This document shows, one piece after another, positions 53,458 to 62,615 of a stretch of 64,000 bases of DNA. The notes under the pieces were generated by a model. That model was not told where the DNA came from and ran no database searches. It saw only the letters and a list, made by a program, of their open reading frames with translations. The first letter of the stretch is position 1. Every line of letters begins with the position of its first letter. Source of the DNA: Stenotrophomonas mori (GTDB lineage Bacteria > Pseudomonadota > Gammaproteobacteria > Xanthomonadales > Xanthomonadaceae); NCBI RefSeq assembly GCF_023556335.1, contig NZ_JAIKTS010000006.1:1-64000 (forward strand). The letters run 5' to 3'. The translations under genes and the position numbers were made by a program.

Positions 53458-54720
53458 TCAGCCCGGCAGGCGCGGGAACCCGTGCGCGTCGCGCTCCTCG
53501 GCCACGGCCTGGTCGCGGATCTGCTGGCGCAGGTCGCGGCGCTCGAGCGACAGCGGCGGCTCGCCGCGGCGCTGCCGCAGGGCATTGACCAGGCATTGCC
53601 GGGCCAGGGCGTCCTCACCCTGGGCGGCGAACCCCTCGCCCAGGACGTCCCACGCCGGTGCGCCGGCGCCCTGGGCGAGGGCGCGGTGCAGGAATTCCTC
53701 GGCCTGGAGCCACTGGCCCTGGCCGCCCGCCAGGCGTCCCAGGGTCAGCAGCAGCCCGGGGCTGGCGCCCTGTGCCTGCAGCCAGCGCTGTGCGCTGGCA
53801 CGGCGGGAGTCCAGCTTGTCCACCGGCAGCTCGCCGTAGAGGGCGATCAGCGATTCGTCCCAGCGCGCGTCCAGCGCCTGTTCCAGGCTGTGCAGCGCGG
53901 CATCGGTCCAGTTCAACGCGGCGGCGCGGACGGCATAGCGCGACACCGCCGCAGGCGTGGTGCGCAGGGCCTTGGGCAGGGATTCCCAGCGCGCGGCCAG
54001 CGCGTTGACGTCTCCGGCCTCGTCGAGCATCTGCAGCGCCAGGCGGGTTTCCAGTGCCGCCAGGCCATCGGCCGGGAGCACCTGCTGCTGGCGCAGCGCG
54101 CCGAGCTGGCCATAGGCCTCCTCGGCGCGGCCGGCCAGGGCCAGGGCGTCGGTGCGCAGCCACAGCCCGCGCGGCGGCAGGGGCTGGAGGGCGGGCGGGT
54201 CCAGGGCGTCGATGGCCTGCTGCGGCTTGTCCTGACGCAGCCAGCGCTCGGCACTGAGCAGGGCATGCAGGGACGCATCCAGCGATTCCAGCTGCTGCAG
54301 GCAGCGGCCCACCGCGGCGCCGTCGCCGCGCGCTTCGGCCGCGCGCAGCGCCGCGGCCAGGGCGGTCGGGCGGACGGCCGGGTCGCTGGCGGCGCTGTGC
54401 AGCAGCTTTTCCGCGCGCTGCCACTGGCCACGCTCCAGCGCCTGCAGGCCGTCGATCAGCCGTGCCCGGCCCTGCCGGCGGCGGTAGCGCGCCCAGAACC
54501 GGAAGGGCGCGCTCAACAGGGTCCACGACAGCCACAGCAGCAGGCTGGCGATCAGCAGCGCCAGCACTGCCTGCGGCAGGGTGGCGATGTAGTCGTTGCC
54601 GCCGGCGCGGACCACCACCTCGCCGAGGTCGCGCAGCGACTCCTGCCCCAGCCACTGCGCGCCGAGGATGCCGAGCGCGGCCACCAGCAGGACCACCAGC
54701 AGCGAACGGAATGCCTTCAT
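53458..54720 (-). CDS. hemY: HemY-type TPR membrane protein
   Basis: This 420-residue protein has two N-terminal transmembrane helices (about 5-22 and 45-65) and a C-terminal TPR-like domain (about 95-400), the layout of proteobacterial HemY, which lies in the hemCDXY cluster and is thought to assist late heme synthesis or assembly. It is unrelated in fold to the protoporphyrinogen oxidase that shares the name. The start ATG overlaps the hemX stop by four bases (54717-54720), showing coupling. The exact role is not settled in the family. Confidence 0.88.
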   Translation of the reverse strand: MKAFRSLLVVLLVAALGILGAQWLGQESLRDLGEVVVRAGGNDYIATLPQAVLALLIASLLLWLSWTLLSAPFRFWARYRRRQGRARLIDGLQALERGQWQRAEKLLHSAASDPAVRPTALAAALRAAEARGDGAAVGRCLQQLESLDASLHALLSAERWLRQDKPQQAIDALDPPALQPLPPRGLWLRTDALALAGRAEEAYGQLGALRQQQVLPADGLAALETRLALQMLDEAGDVNALAARWESLPKALRTTPAAVSRYAVRAAALNWTDAALHSLEQALDARWDESLIALYGELPVDKLDSRRASAQRWLQAQGASPGLLLTLGRLAGGQGQWLQAEEFLHRALAQGAGAPAWDVLGEGFAAQGEDALARQCLVNALRQRRGEPPLSLERRDLRQQIRDQAVAEERDAHGFPRLPG

Positions 54721-55697
54721 GGTGCCTCCTTGCCCTCGCGCATGTCGCGCAGTTGCTGCAGGGTGCTGCCCAGTTCGGGAAGCGGGATCTGCAGGTCGGT
54801 GTCGCGCAGTTCGGCCAGCGCCTGGCGTTGCGCGCGGCGTGCGGGCGATTCGGGCCACAGCCGCAGCAGCCACGTGTCCACTCGTTGCAGCGCCTGCCGC
54901 CAGGCGGCGGTGTCGCCGCGCTCCAGGGCCGCGCGGGCCAGGCTCAGTTCAATCTGCAGCGCGTCGCCGGCATCGCGGCGCTCCGAGCGCGCCACCAGCA
55001 CCTGCGGTTCGGCCGGACGGATCTGCACCAGCGGCGAGAGCAGCTGCTGCCACCAGGCCGGGTCGCTGCGGTCGGCGCGGGCGCTCTGTTCGGGCAGTGC
55101 CTCCAGCGCGTCGGCCCAGTGCGCGAGCCGTTCGGCACTGCGCGCACGCACGCCGGGGCCGAGCGCGTCGAGCGCGCTGCGTTCCTGCAGCAGGGCCTGG
55201 CGCAGGTTCAGGTAGCCGGCGGTGTCGATGTTCTCCAGCACCGCCGCCGCCTGCGCATACAGCTGGCGGGCACCGTCCAGGTCGCCGGCATAGACCAGGC
55301 GTTGCTGTGCCTGGCTGAGCAGCAGTTCGGCCTCCTCGCGGCGCACCGCCTGCGTGCCCTGGTGCGAGCGGTCGGCCAGGCGGGCCAGGTTGTCCTCCAG
55401 CAGGGCATTGCGCTGGCCCAGGCCGAGCACTTCGTCGCGCAGGACGCGATGGGTGGCGGCGAGGTCCTGCAGCCCGCGGGCGTTGCCGCGCTGGTCCCGG
55501 CGCACCGCCTCCAGCGCCTGCTGCATGGCCGCCAGCTGCTGGCCGGCGGCGGCCTGTTCCCGGGCAGCCAGGCGCTGCCGCGCCTGCCATCCCTGCCAGG
55601 CGTAGGCGGCGGCCGCGACGACCGCGAGCAGGGCCAGGGCAGCGATGATCCAGCGCGCCAGGCGGCGCGGTGGGCGGGAGGGTGAATCGTCGTTCAT
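54717..55697 (-). CDS. hemX: HemX-type protein
   Basis: This 326-residue protein has one transmembrane helix near the N-terminus (about 14-34, WIIAALALLAVVAAAAYAW) followed by a coiled-coil (about 38-105, glutamine- and arginine-rich) and a helical domain with LRQALLQERSALDALG and TWLLRLWPESPA. It is annotated in other bacteria as a uroporphyrinogen-III methyltransferase-like protein, but it lacks the methyltransferase motifs, so I would not assign that activity. It lies in the hemDXY operon, upstream of and overlapping hemY. Confidence 0.87.
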   Translation of the reverse strand: MNDDSPSRPPRRLARWIIAALALLAVVAAAAYAWQGWQARQRLAAREQAAAGQQLAAMQQALEAVRRDQRGNARGLQDLAATHRVLRDEVLGLGQRNALLEDNLARLADRSHQGTQAVRREEAELLLSQAQQRLVYAGDLDGARQLYAQAAAVLENIDTAGYLNLRQALLQERSALDALGPGVRARSAERLAHWADALEALPEQSARADRSDPAWWQQLLSPLVQIRPAEPQVLVARSERRDAGDALQIELSLARAALERGDTAAWRQALQRVDTWLLRLWPESPARRAQRQALAELRDTDLQIPLPELGSTLQQLRDMREGKEAP

Positions 55698-55797
55698 CAG
55701 GGTACGGCGTCCTTGGCGGGCATGCCGCGCAACCGACGGCGGCGATGCGCTTCAAGCATCGCCCGCGACCCCGCGCGGCTGCAAGCGGGGTACCGGT

Positions 55798-56580
55798 TCA
55801 GGCGCCGCGGTGGAACAGCGCCGCATGCGCGGCGGCGGCCAGCTGGCCGGGGAGCGGACCGGCCGCCACGCGGGTCGCGATGAAGCCCTGTGCGCCGGCC
55901 AACTCGGCCAGCCGCGCGCTGGCGGCGACCAGCGGCTGCCGCTGCCAGCGCGCCCGCAGCGTGTCGGGCAGCTGTTCGAGCACGCGCAGCAGGGCTTCGC
56001 CGCTGCTGACCGCAAGCACCGCCGGCGCCTCCAGCGCCGCCAGGCGCTGCCAGGTCCGGGCCGGGACCACCAGCGGCACGCGCTCGTATACGTCCACCCG
56101 CACCAGCCGTGCGCCGCGGGCCTGGACCTGCGCGGCGATCATGCCGCGGCCACCCGGCGCGGTGATCAGGGCGACCCGCCTGCCCCGCAGGTCGGCCATC
56201 GCCGGCAGCGCCAGCAGTCCCTCGCTGTCCATGCGCGCGGGGGCGTGCACGCTGTCCACGCCCTGGCGGCGCAAGGCGCGGGCGGTGCCCTCGCCCACCG
56301 CGACCAGGGTGCCGGTGGCGTGTTGCGCCAGCGGCAGCAGGCGGCCGGCGGCGTCGGCCGCCGCGGGGCTGGTGAAGACCACGCGGTCGCTGGACAGCGC
56401 CTGCTCCAGCTGCTCGCGGGTCGCGGCCTCCCCGCGCGGCTGCAGGCGCCAGGGCGAGACCGCCACCGTGCGCGCACCGAAACGGGCGCCGGCGCGGCGC
56501 AGCGGATCGTGCGCGCCGGAGGGGCGCAGGGAAATCAGGTACCAGGCAGTGCCGGTCGGCACATGGGCGCGGGTGTTCAT
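55798..56580 (-). CDS. hemD: uroporphyrinogen-III synthase
   Basis: This 260-residue enzyme closes the linear tetrapyrrole to uroporphyrinogen III. The family's low conservation is typical; landmarks are VVFTSPAAADAAGRLL, the linker around VAVGEGTARALRRQGVD, and the C-terminal VLAVSSGEALLRVLEQLP. The ATG at 56580 is the first well-placed start; an alternative at 56589 adds MHG. It is the first gene of hemD-hemX-hemY; hemC is not in this window. It is divergent from a thioesterase gene. Confidence 0.88.
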   Translation of the reverse strand: MNTRAHVPTGTAWYLISLRPSGAHDPLRRAGARFGARTVAVSPWRLQPRGEAATREQLEQALSSDRVVFTSPAAADAAGRLLPLAQHATGTLVAVGEGTARALRRQGVDSVHAPARMDSEGLLALPAMADLRGRRVALITAPGGRGMIAAQVQARGARLVRVDVYERVPLVVPARTWQRLAALEAPAVLAVSSGEALLRVLEQLPDTLRARWQRQPLVAASARLAELAGAQGFIATRVAAGPLPGQLAAAAHAALFHRGA

Positions 56581-56626
56581 TCCATGCATTATGCGGGCGC
56601 TTTCCGTTTCCTGTTCCCGGCCCGCC

Positions 56627-57085
56627 ATGCTCGACATCCCCGACCGCAGTTCCCTGTTGCAGCAGTTGCAGGCCACGCTCGACGCGATGCCGCCGGTGGC
56701 GGCGATGGGCATCCGCATCGCCGCCTGCGACCACGAGTCGCTGTGCCTGCAGGCGCCGCTGGGCGTCAACGTCAACGACAAGGGCAATGCGTTCGGCGGC
56801 AGCCTGGCGTCGGTGATGACCCTGGCCGGCTGGGCACTGGTGAGCATGCGGCTTTCCGCGTCCGGCCGCGATGCCGAGGTGTACGTGGCGGACAGCAGCA
56901 TCCGCTACCGCTCGCCGGTCTATGCCGACCTGGTGGCCACCGCGCGGGCCGCGCCGGACCAGGACTGGGCGGCTTTCCTGGCACTGTTCGACAAGCGCGG
57001 CCGGGCGCGCCTGACGGTGCATGCCCGGGTCGACGGCGGCGCGGCGGAGCTGGAAGGGCGTTTCGTTGCGCTGGCAAGGGGATAG
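56627..57085 (+). CDS. YiiD C-terminal-type thioesterase
   Basis: This 152-residue hotdog-fold protein resembles the C-terminal thioesterase domain of YiiD. Key blocks are GVNVNDKGNAFGGSLASVMTLA (about residues 45-66; only the family pattern is meant) and the strand YVADSSIRYRSPV. The substrate, likely an acyl-CoA or acyl-ACP, is unknown. It starts 46 bases from the divergent hemD gene. The following gene is 28 bases away, so both may share a transcript. Confidence 0.82.
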   Translation: MLDIPDRSSLLQQLQATLDAMPPVAAMGIRIAACDHESLCLQAPLGVNVNDKGNAFGGSLASVMTLAGWALVSMRLSASGRDAEVYVADSSIRYRSPVYADLVATARAAPDQDWAAFLALFDKRGRARLTVHARVDGGAAELEGRFVALARG

Positions 57086-57113
57086 GATGGAGCCTGGCTT
57101 GGGGAGGAGCGCC

Positions 57114-57542
57114 ATGCATCGATGTTTTCCACGGTCCGTCGCGGCCCTGCTGTTGCTTGCCGCCGTCGCGGCGCAGGCGGCCGGGCCCAGTCGCAGCCAG
57201 CGCAACAAGCTCGCGCAGACCCAGGACGCCTATGTGGCGGCGGTGCGCTGGAGCGATTTCGAGGCCGCCGAAGGCTTCATCGACCCGGAGCGCCTGCGGA
57301 CGCATCCGTTGACGGACATGGAGCGCGCGCGTTACGCCCAGGTCCAGGTGTCCGGCTACCGCGAGCGCGGCAGCGGCGCGGCGGCGGACGGCAGCATCGA
57401 GCGGCGCATGGAGATCGGCGTGATCAACCGCAACACCCTGGCCGAGCGCACCGTGATGGTGAGCGAGCGCTGGCGCTGGGATCCGGAGGCGCGGCGCTGG
57501 TGGCAGGCGCAAGGGCTGCCGGACCTGTGGCAGGGCCAGTAG
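57114..57542 (+). CDS. exported hypothetical protein
   Basis: This 142-residue protein has a signal peptide (MHRCFPRSVAALLLLAAVAA, cleavage after QA). The mature part is mixed alpha/beta with NKLAQTQDAYVAAVRWSDF and SERWRWDPEARRWW. No family is recognised; it resembles small periplasmic nuclear-transport-factor-like proteins in shape only. GGAGGAG lies just upstream of the ATG, supporting this start. Confidence 0.8.
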   Translation: MHRCFPRSVAALLLLAAVAAQAAGPSRSQRNKLAQTQDAYVAAVRWSDFEAAEGFIDPERLRTHPLTDMERARYAQVQVSGYRERGSGAAADGSIERRMEIGVINRNTLAERTVMVSERWRWDPEARRWWQAQGLPDLWQGQ

Positions 57543-57609
57543 CCGTCGCTGGCCGTGCCGGTGCCGGCTTGTGCGACAATCGCCGCCCGCTTGTCTACCC
57601 GTGACCTGA

Positions 57610-58047
57610 GTGAACTACGAAGAGCTGCTGGCCTTCGCGGGCCGAAACCCGATGCTGTCGCTGGCCTTCGCCGGCCTGACCGTCGCCCTCATCGCCACCG
57701 AGGTCGCGCGCCTGTTCCGCGGCTACAAGGCGCTCAAGCCGGCCGAGCTGACCCGCCTGATCAACAGCGGCGATGCCGTGGTGATCGACCTGTCGGCCAG
57801 CAGCGACTTCGAGAAGGGCCACATCACCGGCAGCCGCAACGTGCAGGCCGCGCAGCTGGTCCCGGGCCACAGGCTGCTGGCATCGGCCCGGCAGTCGCCG
57901 GTGGTGCTGGTGTGCCGCACCGGCAACGCCTCGGCCACGGCGGCCAAGGCCTTGAAGAAAGCGGGTTTCGAGCAGGTCTTCATCCTCGACGGCGGCCTTC
58001 CCGCCTGGCAGGGCGCGGACCTGCCGCTGGTCAAGGGCCGCGGCTGA
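57610..58047 (+). CDS. rhodanese-domain protein with membrane anchor
   Basis: This 145-residue protein has one N-terminal hydrophobic helix (about 15-32, LSLAFAGLTVALIA) and a rhodanese domain (about 45-140). The active-site loop LVCRTGNASATAA holds the catalytic Cys. The GTG start at 57610 is the best fit. It lies 105 bases upstream of secB, and in other proteobacteria a similar rhodanese gene also precedes secB and gpsA. It may transfer sulfur or act in redox sensing. Confidence 0.88.
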   Translation: MNYEELLAFAGRNPMLSLAFAGLTVALIATEVARLFRGYKALKPAELTRLINSGDAVVIDLSASSDFEKGHITGSRNVQAAQLVPGHRLLASARQSPVVLVCRTGNASATAAKALKKAGFEQVFILDGGLPAWQGADLPLVKGRG

Positions 58048-58152
58048 TTCCCCGATTTTTCCGTTAAGCCCTTGTGCAGGGGCGCGGCAGCCCCCATCGC
58101 TGGTCGGGTAACAATCCATTCACCGAACAAACCGTTCTGGAGTCCTAGAGAA

Positions 58153-58668
58153 ATGTCCGAAGAGAACAACAACGCGGCCGCCCCGGCCGAAGCCGCCAAC
58201 GGCCCGGCGTTCACCGTCGAGAAGGTCTACGTGAAGGACGTTTCCTTTGAAGCTCCGAATTCTCCGGGCATCTTCAACGAGAACGTGCAGCCGGACCTGC
58301 AGCTGAACCTGAACCAGAAGGTGCAGCGCCTGTCCGACAACGCGTTCGAAGTGGTGCTGGGCGTGACCCTGACCTGCAAGGCCGGCGACAAGACCGCCTA
58401 TGTGGCCGAAGTGGAGCAGGCCGGCGTGTTCGGCCTGATCGGCCTGGAGCCGCAGGCGATCGACGTGCTGCTCGGCACCCAGTGCCCGAACATCCTGTTC
58501 CCGTACGTGCGCTCGATGGTCAGCGACCTGATCCAGGCCGGCGGGTTCCCGCCGTTCTACCTGCAGCCGATCAATTTCGAGGGCCTGTACGCGGAAACCC
58601 TGCGCCAGCGCCAGCAGCAGACCGACGGTACCTCGCTGGCCGAATCCGAGCCGGCCGGCAACGCCTGA
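58153..58668 (+). CDS. secB: protein-export chaperone SecB
   Basis: This 171-residue chaperone keeps precursors unfolded and passes them to Sec[39 protein letters not shown] and [20 protein letters not shown] (about residues 115-134) are the conserved SecB blocks. The ATG at 58153 begins MSEENNN, with GAG in a short AG-rich stretch just upstream. gpsA follows after 18 bases. It is a standard secB-gpsA pair. Confidence 0.96.
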   Translation: MSEENNNAAAPAEAANGPAFTVEKVYVKDVSFEAPNSPGIFNENVQPDLQLNLNQKVQRLSDNAFEVVLGVTLTCKAGDKTAYVAEVEQAGVFGLIGLEPQAIDVLLGTQCPNILFPYVRSMVSDLIQAGGFPPFYLQPINFEGLYAETLRQRQQQTDGTSLAESEPAGNA

Positions 58669-58686
58669 CCGGCGCAGTCCCGACGG

Positions 58687-59715
58687 ATGGGTACCAACGA
58701 CGCGGAAAAGATCGCCGTCCTCGGCGCGGGCTCCTGGGGCACCGCGCTGGCCAGCCTGCTGGCCCGGCACGGCCACCCGACCCTGCTGTGGGGGCGCGAT
58801 GCCGCGGTGATCGAGGCGATCGACCGCCGTCATGAGAATCCCCGGTACCTGCCGGGGATTCCACTGCCCGACTCCCTGCGTGCCAGTACCGACCTGGCCG
58901 ACACCCTCGCCGGTGCGCGCTGGATCCTGGTGGTGGTGCCGTCGCATGCCTTCACCGAGACCGTGCGCGCCCTGGCACCGCTGCTGCCGGCCGACGCCGG
59001 CGTGGCCTGGGCGACCAAGGGCTTCGAGCCGGGCTCCGGGCGCTTCCTGCATGAAGTCGCCCGCGAGGTGCTGGGCGAGGACGTGCCGCTGGCGGTGGTC
59101 ACCGGCCCGTCCTTCGCCAAGGAAGTGACCCTGGGCCTGCCCACGGCGATCACCGTCCATGGCGACGATGCCGGCTTCACCCAGCAGGTCGCCGATGCCA
59201 TGCATGGCCCGGCGTTCCGCGCCTACACCGGCGACGACATGGTCGGCGCCGAACTCGGCGGTGCGATGAAGAACGTGCTGGCGGTGGCCACCGGCGTGGC
59301 CGATGGCATGCAGCTGGGCCTCAACGCCCGTGCGGGTCTGATCACCCGTGGCCTGAACGAGATGCTGCGGCTGGCCGCGGCCATCGGCGCCAAGCCGGAG
59401 ACCCTGATGGGGCTGGCCGGCCTCGGCGACCTGGTGCTGACCAGTACCGGCGACCTGTCGCGCAACCGCCGCCTGGGCCTGGCGCTGGGACGCGGGCAGA
59501 GCCTGACCGATGCGGTGAAGGAGATCGGCCAGGTGGTCGAGTCGGTGCAGACCGCCGATGAAGTCATGCGCCAGGCGGACCGGCATGGCATCGACCTGCC
59601 GATCTCCAGGGCGGTGCAGGCGGTGCTGCACGGCGAATCAAGCCCGGCCGATGGGCTCAAGCAGCTGCTGGCCCGCGAACAGAAGCCGGAATACCCGCAG
59701 ACCCTGTTCAAGTAA
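58687..59715 (+). CDS. gpsA: glycerol-3-phosphate dehydrogenase [NAD(P)+]
   Basis: This 342-residue enzyme reduces dihydroxyacetone phosphate to sn-glycerol 3-phosphate for phospholipid synthesis. The cofactor motif is [15 protein letters not shown]; the substrate-site blocks are [32 protein letters not shown] and [11 protein letters not shown]. It is full length. The start at 58687 follows secB by 18 bases. A terminator for the convergent gene begins 113 bases after its stop. Confidence 0.97.
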   Translation: MGTNDAEKIAVLGAGSWGTALASLLARHGHPTLLWGRDAAVIEAIDRRHENPRYLPGIPLPDSLRASTDLADTLAGARWILVVVPSHAFTETVRALAPLLPADAGVAWATKGFEPGSGRFLHEVAREVLGEDVPLAVVTGPSFAKEVTLGLPTAITVHGDDAGFTQQVADAMHGPAFRAYTGDDMVGAELGGAMKNVLAVATGVADGMQLGLNARAGLITRGLNEMLRLAAAIGAKPETLMGLAGLGDLVLTSTGDLSRNRRLGLALGRGQSLTDAVKEIGQVVESVQTADEVMRQADRHGIDLPISRAVQAVLHGESSPADGLKQLLAREQKPEYPQTLFK

Positions 59716-59827
59716 CCGCGATGGCCTTCCATCCGGCGGCGTGCCGGCAGTGCCGGCGCGGCTGCCGGGTGCGCTGGCCGTCGGGTGAACAGCCCGGGTC
59801 TCCACGCATGCCTGCCGCAAAAGAAAG

Positions 59828-59851
59828 AGCCCGGTCGGGGAAGACCGGGCT
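59828..59851 (-). terminator. Rho-independent terminator of the Ax21-family gene
   Basis: Read on the minus strand, AGCCCGGTC, loop TTCCCC, GACCGGGCT is a perfect nine-base stem followed directly by CTTTCTTTT. This is a classical intrinsic terminator 53 bases after the stop of the outer-membrane gene. On the plus strand it has no T-run. Confidence 0.8.
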
Positions 59852-59903
59852 CCGGGGGCGCGGGGGAGAGAGAGCACGCGCCCTTTGAACGCTTGCGTGC
59901 GGC

Positions 59904-60476
59904 TTACCAGCTGAAGCGCGGGCCGACGAACCACTCGCGGTCGCCACCCTTGCCCAGCTTCACCTCGCCATTGACGCCCCAGTTGGCGTTGAACTTGGCG
60001 GCAGCGCCGAGACGGCCGTAGAACTCGCCATCCGGGTTGTAGCCGTTCTTCTTGTTGTAGTCCTCGTACCCGGCCAGCGCATAGCCCTCGAACATCGGGG
60101 TGAAGGCGGTACGCACGCCGACTTCGGCGCTGTAGCCGTTGAAGTTGGGCGCGTGCTGCAGGTCGAAGCGCTGGTAGGCCACGCGGGCCAGCAGGTCGGT
60201 GTTCGGGGCGACGCCGTAGTTGTAGCCGAAGCCCAGGCGCCACTGGTCGACGTCCTTCTTGAAGGTGTCCGTTTCCTGGGCGCTGTAATCACCGAAGACA
60301 TGGAAGTTCGGGTGCACGGCGACCGAACCCTTCACCTTCCAGCCGTCGGCGTCGCCGCCCTTGGCGTCGGTGTTCACGTAACCACCTTCCACGTAGTTGT
60401 AGGACAGGCCGTCGGTCGCCGAGGCGGCGAACGGGAGGGCGGCCAGCAGGCCCAGGGCGATCAGGGAAGTCTTCAT
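59904..60476 (-). CDS. Ax21-family outer-membrane beta-barrel protein
   Basis: This 190-residue protein has a signal peptide (MKTSLIALGLLAALPFAASA) and an OmpW/Ax21-like eight-stranded barrel ending in FVGPRFSW with a terminal aromatic residue. SYNYVEGGYVNTDAKGGDADG (by position 25-45) and HPNFHVFGDYSAQE are the family hallmarks in Xanthomonas and Stenotrophomonas. It is a single gene with its own terminator and an AT-rich upstream region. Early reports of Ax21 as a secreted immune signal were retracted; a porin-like outer-membrane role is what the sequence supports. The ribosome site AAGG is 11 bases upstream. Confidence 0.9.
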   Translation of the reverse strand: MKTSLIALGLLAALPFAASATDGLSYNYVEGGYVNTDAKGGDADGWKVKGSVAVHPNFHVFGDYSAQETDTFKKDVDQWRLGFGYNYGVAPNTDLLARVAYQRFDLQHAPNFNGYSAEVGVRTAFTPMFEGYALAGYEDYNKKNGYNPDGEFYGRLGAAAKFNANWGVNGEVKLGKGGDREWFVGPRFSW

Positions 60477-60812
60477 TGCGGATTACCTTTTTTATTGGTT
60501 TGACCGGCCTGCTGGCGGGGGAGCACTGGCGGGCCGGTGGATGTGAATTATCCGTTAGCCAGCGGAATCCACCCTGAATATAAAACTGACCAGTACATAA
60601 ATTAGGCGGCAGTGTCGGGAACTTGCGCCGTGACGAGGAACAGCGCGGCAGGACGGCACGTTAGCGGCTGTCCAGGCCGGGCGCGCCAAGGGGCGGTCAA
60701 GGTGTCCGGTGCACGCGGGCGCGGCCGGTGCCGTGGCGCCGCCGATGCCCGCGACGGCGATCCTCCCCGCGCCGCCGGTTGCAGGGCGATGCCTGCCCGG
60801 CTGTCGCCCCGC
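60477..60812. other. promoter-containing gap, no gene seen
   Basis: The 336 bases between the Ax21-family gene and the small lipoprotein gene include an AT-rich stretch (60540-60605) with TATATT-like and GATAAT-like hexamers on the minus strand, probably the promoter of the Ax21-family gene. I cannot place a convincing -35 box. The rest is GC-rich with no supported gene. Confidence 0.4.
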
Positions 60813-60959
60813 TCAGGGGGCGACGCGGGTTCCGTCGGTGGCCGGCATGCGGTCGGGCGCGTGGACCGCGGTCTGCAGCTTGACCTTGAACGGCGCGATG
60901 CAGCCGCCCGCGGACAGGCAGAGGGCGAGGGCGAGGAGGCTACGGCTCAGGCGGCGCAT
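60813..60959 (-). CDS. small lipoprotein
   Basis: This 48-residue peptide has a signal sequence with lipobox LSAGGC at residues 15-20, followed by only about 28 mature residues. It overlaps the end of the next upstream gene by 20 bases, which also encodes a lipoprotein, so the two are probably translated together. No function is recognised. Codon use matches neighbours and the lipobox is clear, so I believe it is real. Confidence 0.6.
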   Translation of the reverse strand: MRRLSRSLLALALCLSAGGCIAPFKVKLQTAVHAPDRMPATDGTRVAP

Positions 60960-61449
60960 GGGCAGTTTCCGGTCGGGATGCGTGGGTGGAGGACGGCCAT
61001 TGCGCGCATTGCTCGGCATCCACCCTGGCCTCGGCGACCAGGCGCACCTGCGCCGGGCGATGGACGGTGGGGACGTTGGGCCCGCGCTGGTTGTGGCGGA
61101 TGCCGATGCGCTGCGGGCGATAGCCCGGGCGGCAGACCCACACGAGCGTGGCGGCGACGCCATAGTCGGCACCGGGTGCGGTCAGCGTGCGTTCGCTGCG
61201 TCCGGGGACATCGATGCGCCCGTCGGCATCGCTGATGGCCAGCGGCAATGCCGACGGTGCCTGGTTGACCCGCAGCGGGGCGGCATACATGCCAACACCG
61301 GAAAGGGGCCGCCCGTCGGCGTCGTCGACGAGGGTCGTCGCCAGGCCATCGTGCACGACCTGGGAGAGCACCACGCAGCCGCCGGAGAGCAGTGCCAGGG
61401 CCCCGGCCAGGGAGCAGCGCAGGGCGGACAGGTGTGGATGCATAGGCAT
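60940..61449 (-). CDS. lipoprotein of unknown function
   Basis: This 169-residue protein has a signal sequence with lipobox LLSGGC (Cys near 27). The mature part has TTLVDDADGRPLSGVGMYA and DADGRIDVPGRSERTL, recalling a carboxypeptidase-regulatory or transthyretin-like beta-sandwich, and two further Cys. The start at 61449 is preferred; an ATG at 61443 is also possible. It partners with the small lipoprotein gene that overlaps its end. No specific role can be given. Confidence 0.7.
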   Translation of the reverse strand: MPMHPHLSALRCSLAGALALLSGGCVVLSQVVHDGLATTLVDDADGRPLSGVGMYAAPLRVNQAPSALPLAISDADGRIDVPGRSERTLTAPGADYGVAATLVWVCRPGYRPQRIGIRHNQRGPNVPTVHRPAQVRLVAEARVDAEQCAQWPSSTHASRPETAHAPPEP

Positions 61450-61715
61450 GGCGAGATCGATGGAGAGGCGAGCGGCGACCGGGGACATCCAGGGCGCTGC
61501 CGGCGGCCCCTGCGCCATGATAGACCCCGTCTGCCGCTGCGCAGCCGTCGCCTGCAGGCGGGGATCGCCCATCGAAAGCACCGTGTGCTGGCAGGGCGCT
61601 GGAGGCGCCGCGGTGGGGAAGGGACTTGGCACGGCCCGCCATCGCCGGCCGGGGCAGGGCTGCTGCCGGGCCCGGTTTCTTGACAGGGCGGCGGCCGGCC
61701 ACCGACGCTAATGCC

Positions 61716-62135
61716 ATGAGCATCGACCTGACGTCCCTGTCCCTGCGTGAACTGAACACCCTGATCCGTGCCGCCCAGCAGCGGCACACGCTGCTGACCC
61801 GCCGCACGCCCGTCGCGCAGGTGCGGCGGGCGCTGGCCGCGCAGGCGCAGCGCGCCGGCTATACGCTCGCCGAACTCTTCGGCGCGGACGCGGAGCCGTC
61901 CACCGCGCCACCGAAAGCGCGCGCCAAGCACCCCCGTTCCAAGGTGGCGCCCAAGTACCGCGATCCCGACAACCGCCGCAATACCTGGAGCGGCCGTGGC
62001 CGGATGCCGCGCTGGCTGGCGGCGAAGACGAAGCACGGCCGCAGTGCGGCGGACTTCCTGATACCGGGGGTGGCCAGGCTGACGCCCAAGGCACCGGTGC
62101 CGGACGGCCGGCGCAGGCTGGTCAAGCAGGGCTGA
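61716..62135 (+). CDS. H-NS-family nucleoid protein
   Basis: This 139-residue DNA-binding protein has an N-terminal helical dimerisation region (SLRELNTLIRAAQQRH) and the C-terminal H-NS DNA-binding motif YRDPDNRRNTWSGRGRMPRW (about 88-107). In xanthomonads, H-NS-like proteins such as XrvA silence or modulate accessory and virulence genes. The C-terminal tail past the motif (about 108-139, basic) is longer than in E. coli H-NS. It stands alone. Confidence 0.9.
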   Translation: MSIDLTSLSLRELNTLIRAAQQRHTLLTRRTPVAQVRRALAAQAQRAGYTLAELFGADAEPSTAPPKARAKHPRSKVAPKYRDPDNRRNTWSGRGRMPRWLAAKTKHGRSAADFLIPGVARLTPKAPVPDGRRRLVKQG

Positions 62136-62615
62136 GCCCGGGGGCTGCAGGGCACGGGGTCATCCGGAGCGATGCGGTTCGCCCGGGCCCCCGCGGTGGA
62201 ACGCTGGCGGCAATCCGCGCGGCGGCCCGCCATCGGGCGAGCAGCCGGCTGTCCTGCAGGCCCCTGAAGACGTCCAGTGGCGGGGCCGTGCCGGTACCGG
62301 GACAGCCGCAGGAGCCAGGGTCGCGTGCAGCCGGCGCCGATGCCGGGCGGTCACCGCCATGCGATCCACGGGCATGGCGCGGCCGCCAGGTCCGTCGGCA
62401 AGGCCATCAGGCAGGCGATTCCGCGACAACAGGAGGAGCAGTGCCGGCGCCTCGGCTGGAAGGCCGTCCGTGCACCAGTGCCCAGGCCCGCAGCGACGCC
62501 CGTCCGATGCCGGGTCCCATACCGCCGGAAAGCCACCGTGGGCGCGGCAATGCGGAGCGGCCAGCGGAAGCACCGGCCACGGCCATGGCCGGGATGGCGG
62601 CGCCATCCGCGAGGC
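62136..62615. other. 480-base gap with no supported gene
   Basis: Open frames exist here on both strands, but they are proline-, alanine- and arginine-rich chance frames of GC-rich DNA, with no signal peptide, motif or ribosome site. I see no repeat or strong hairpin. It may be a decayed gene. Confidence 0.35.

Noticed and set aside
54717-55697. Uroporphyrinogen-III methyltransferase activity for HemX
   Set aside because: The protein is a membrane-anchored coiled-coil protein without SAM-binding motifs; the name is a historical annotation.
62160-62606. 148-codon minus-strand open frame before the cytochrome c gene end
   Set aside because: Proline/arginine-rich chance frame without signal peptide, motif or ribosome site.
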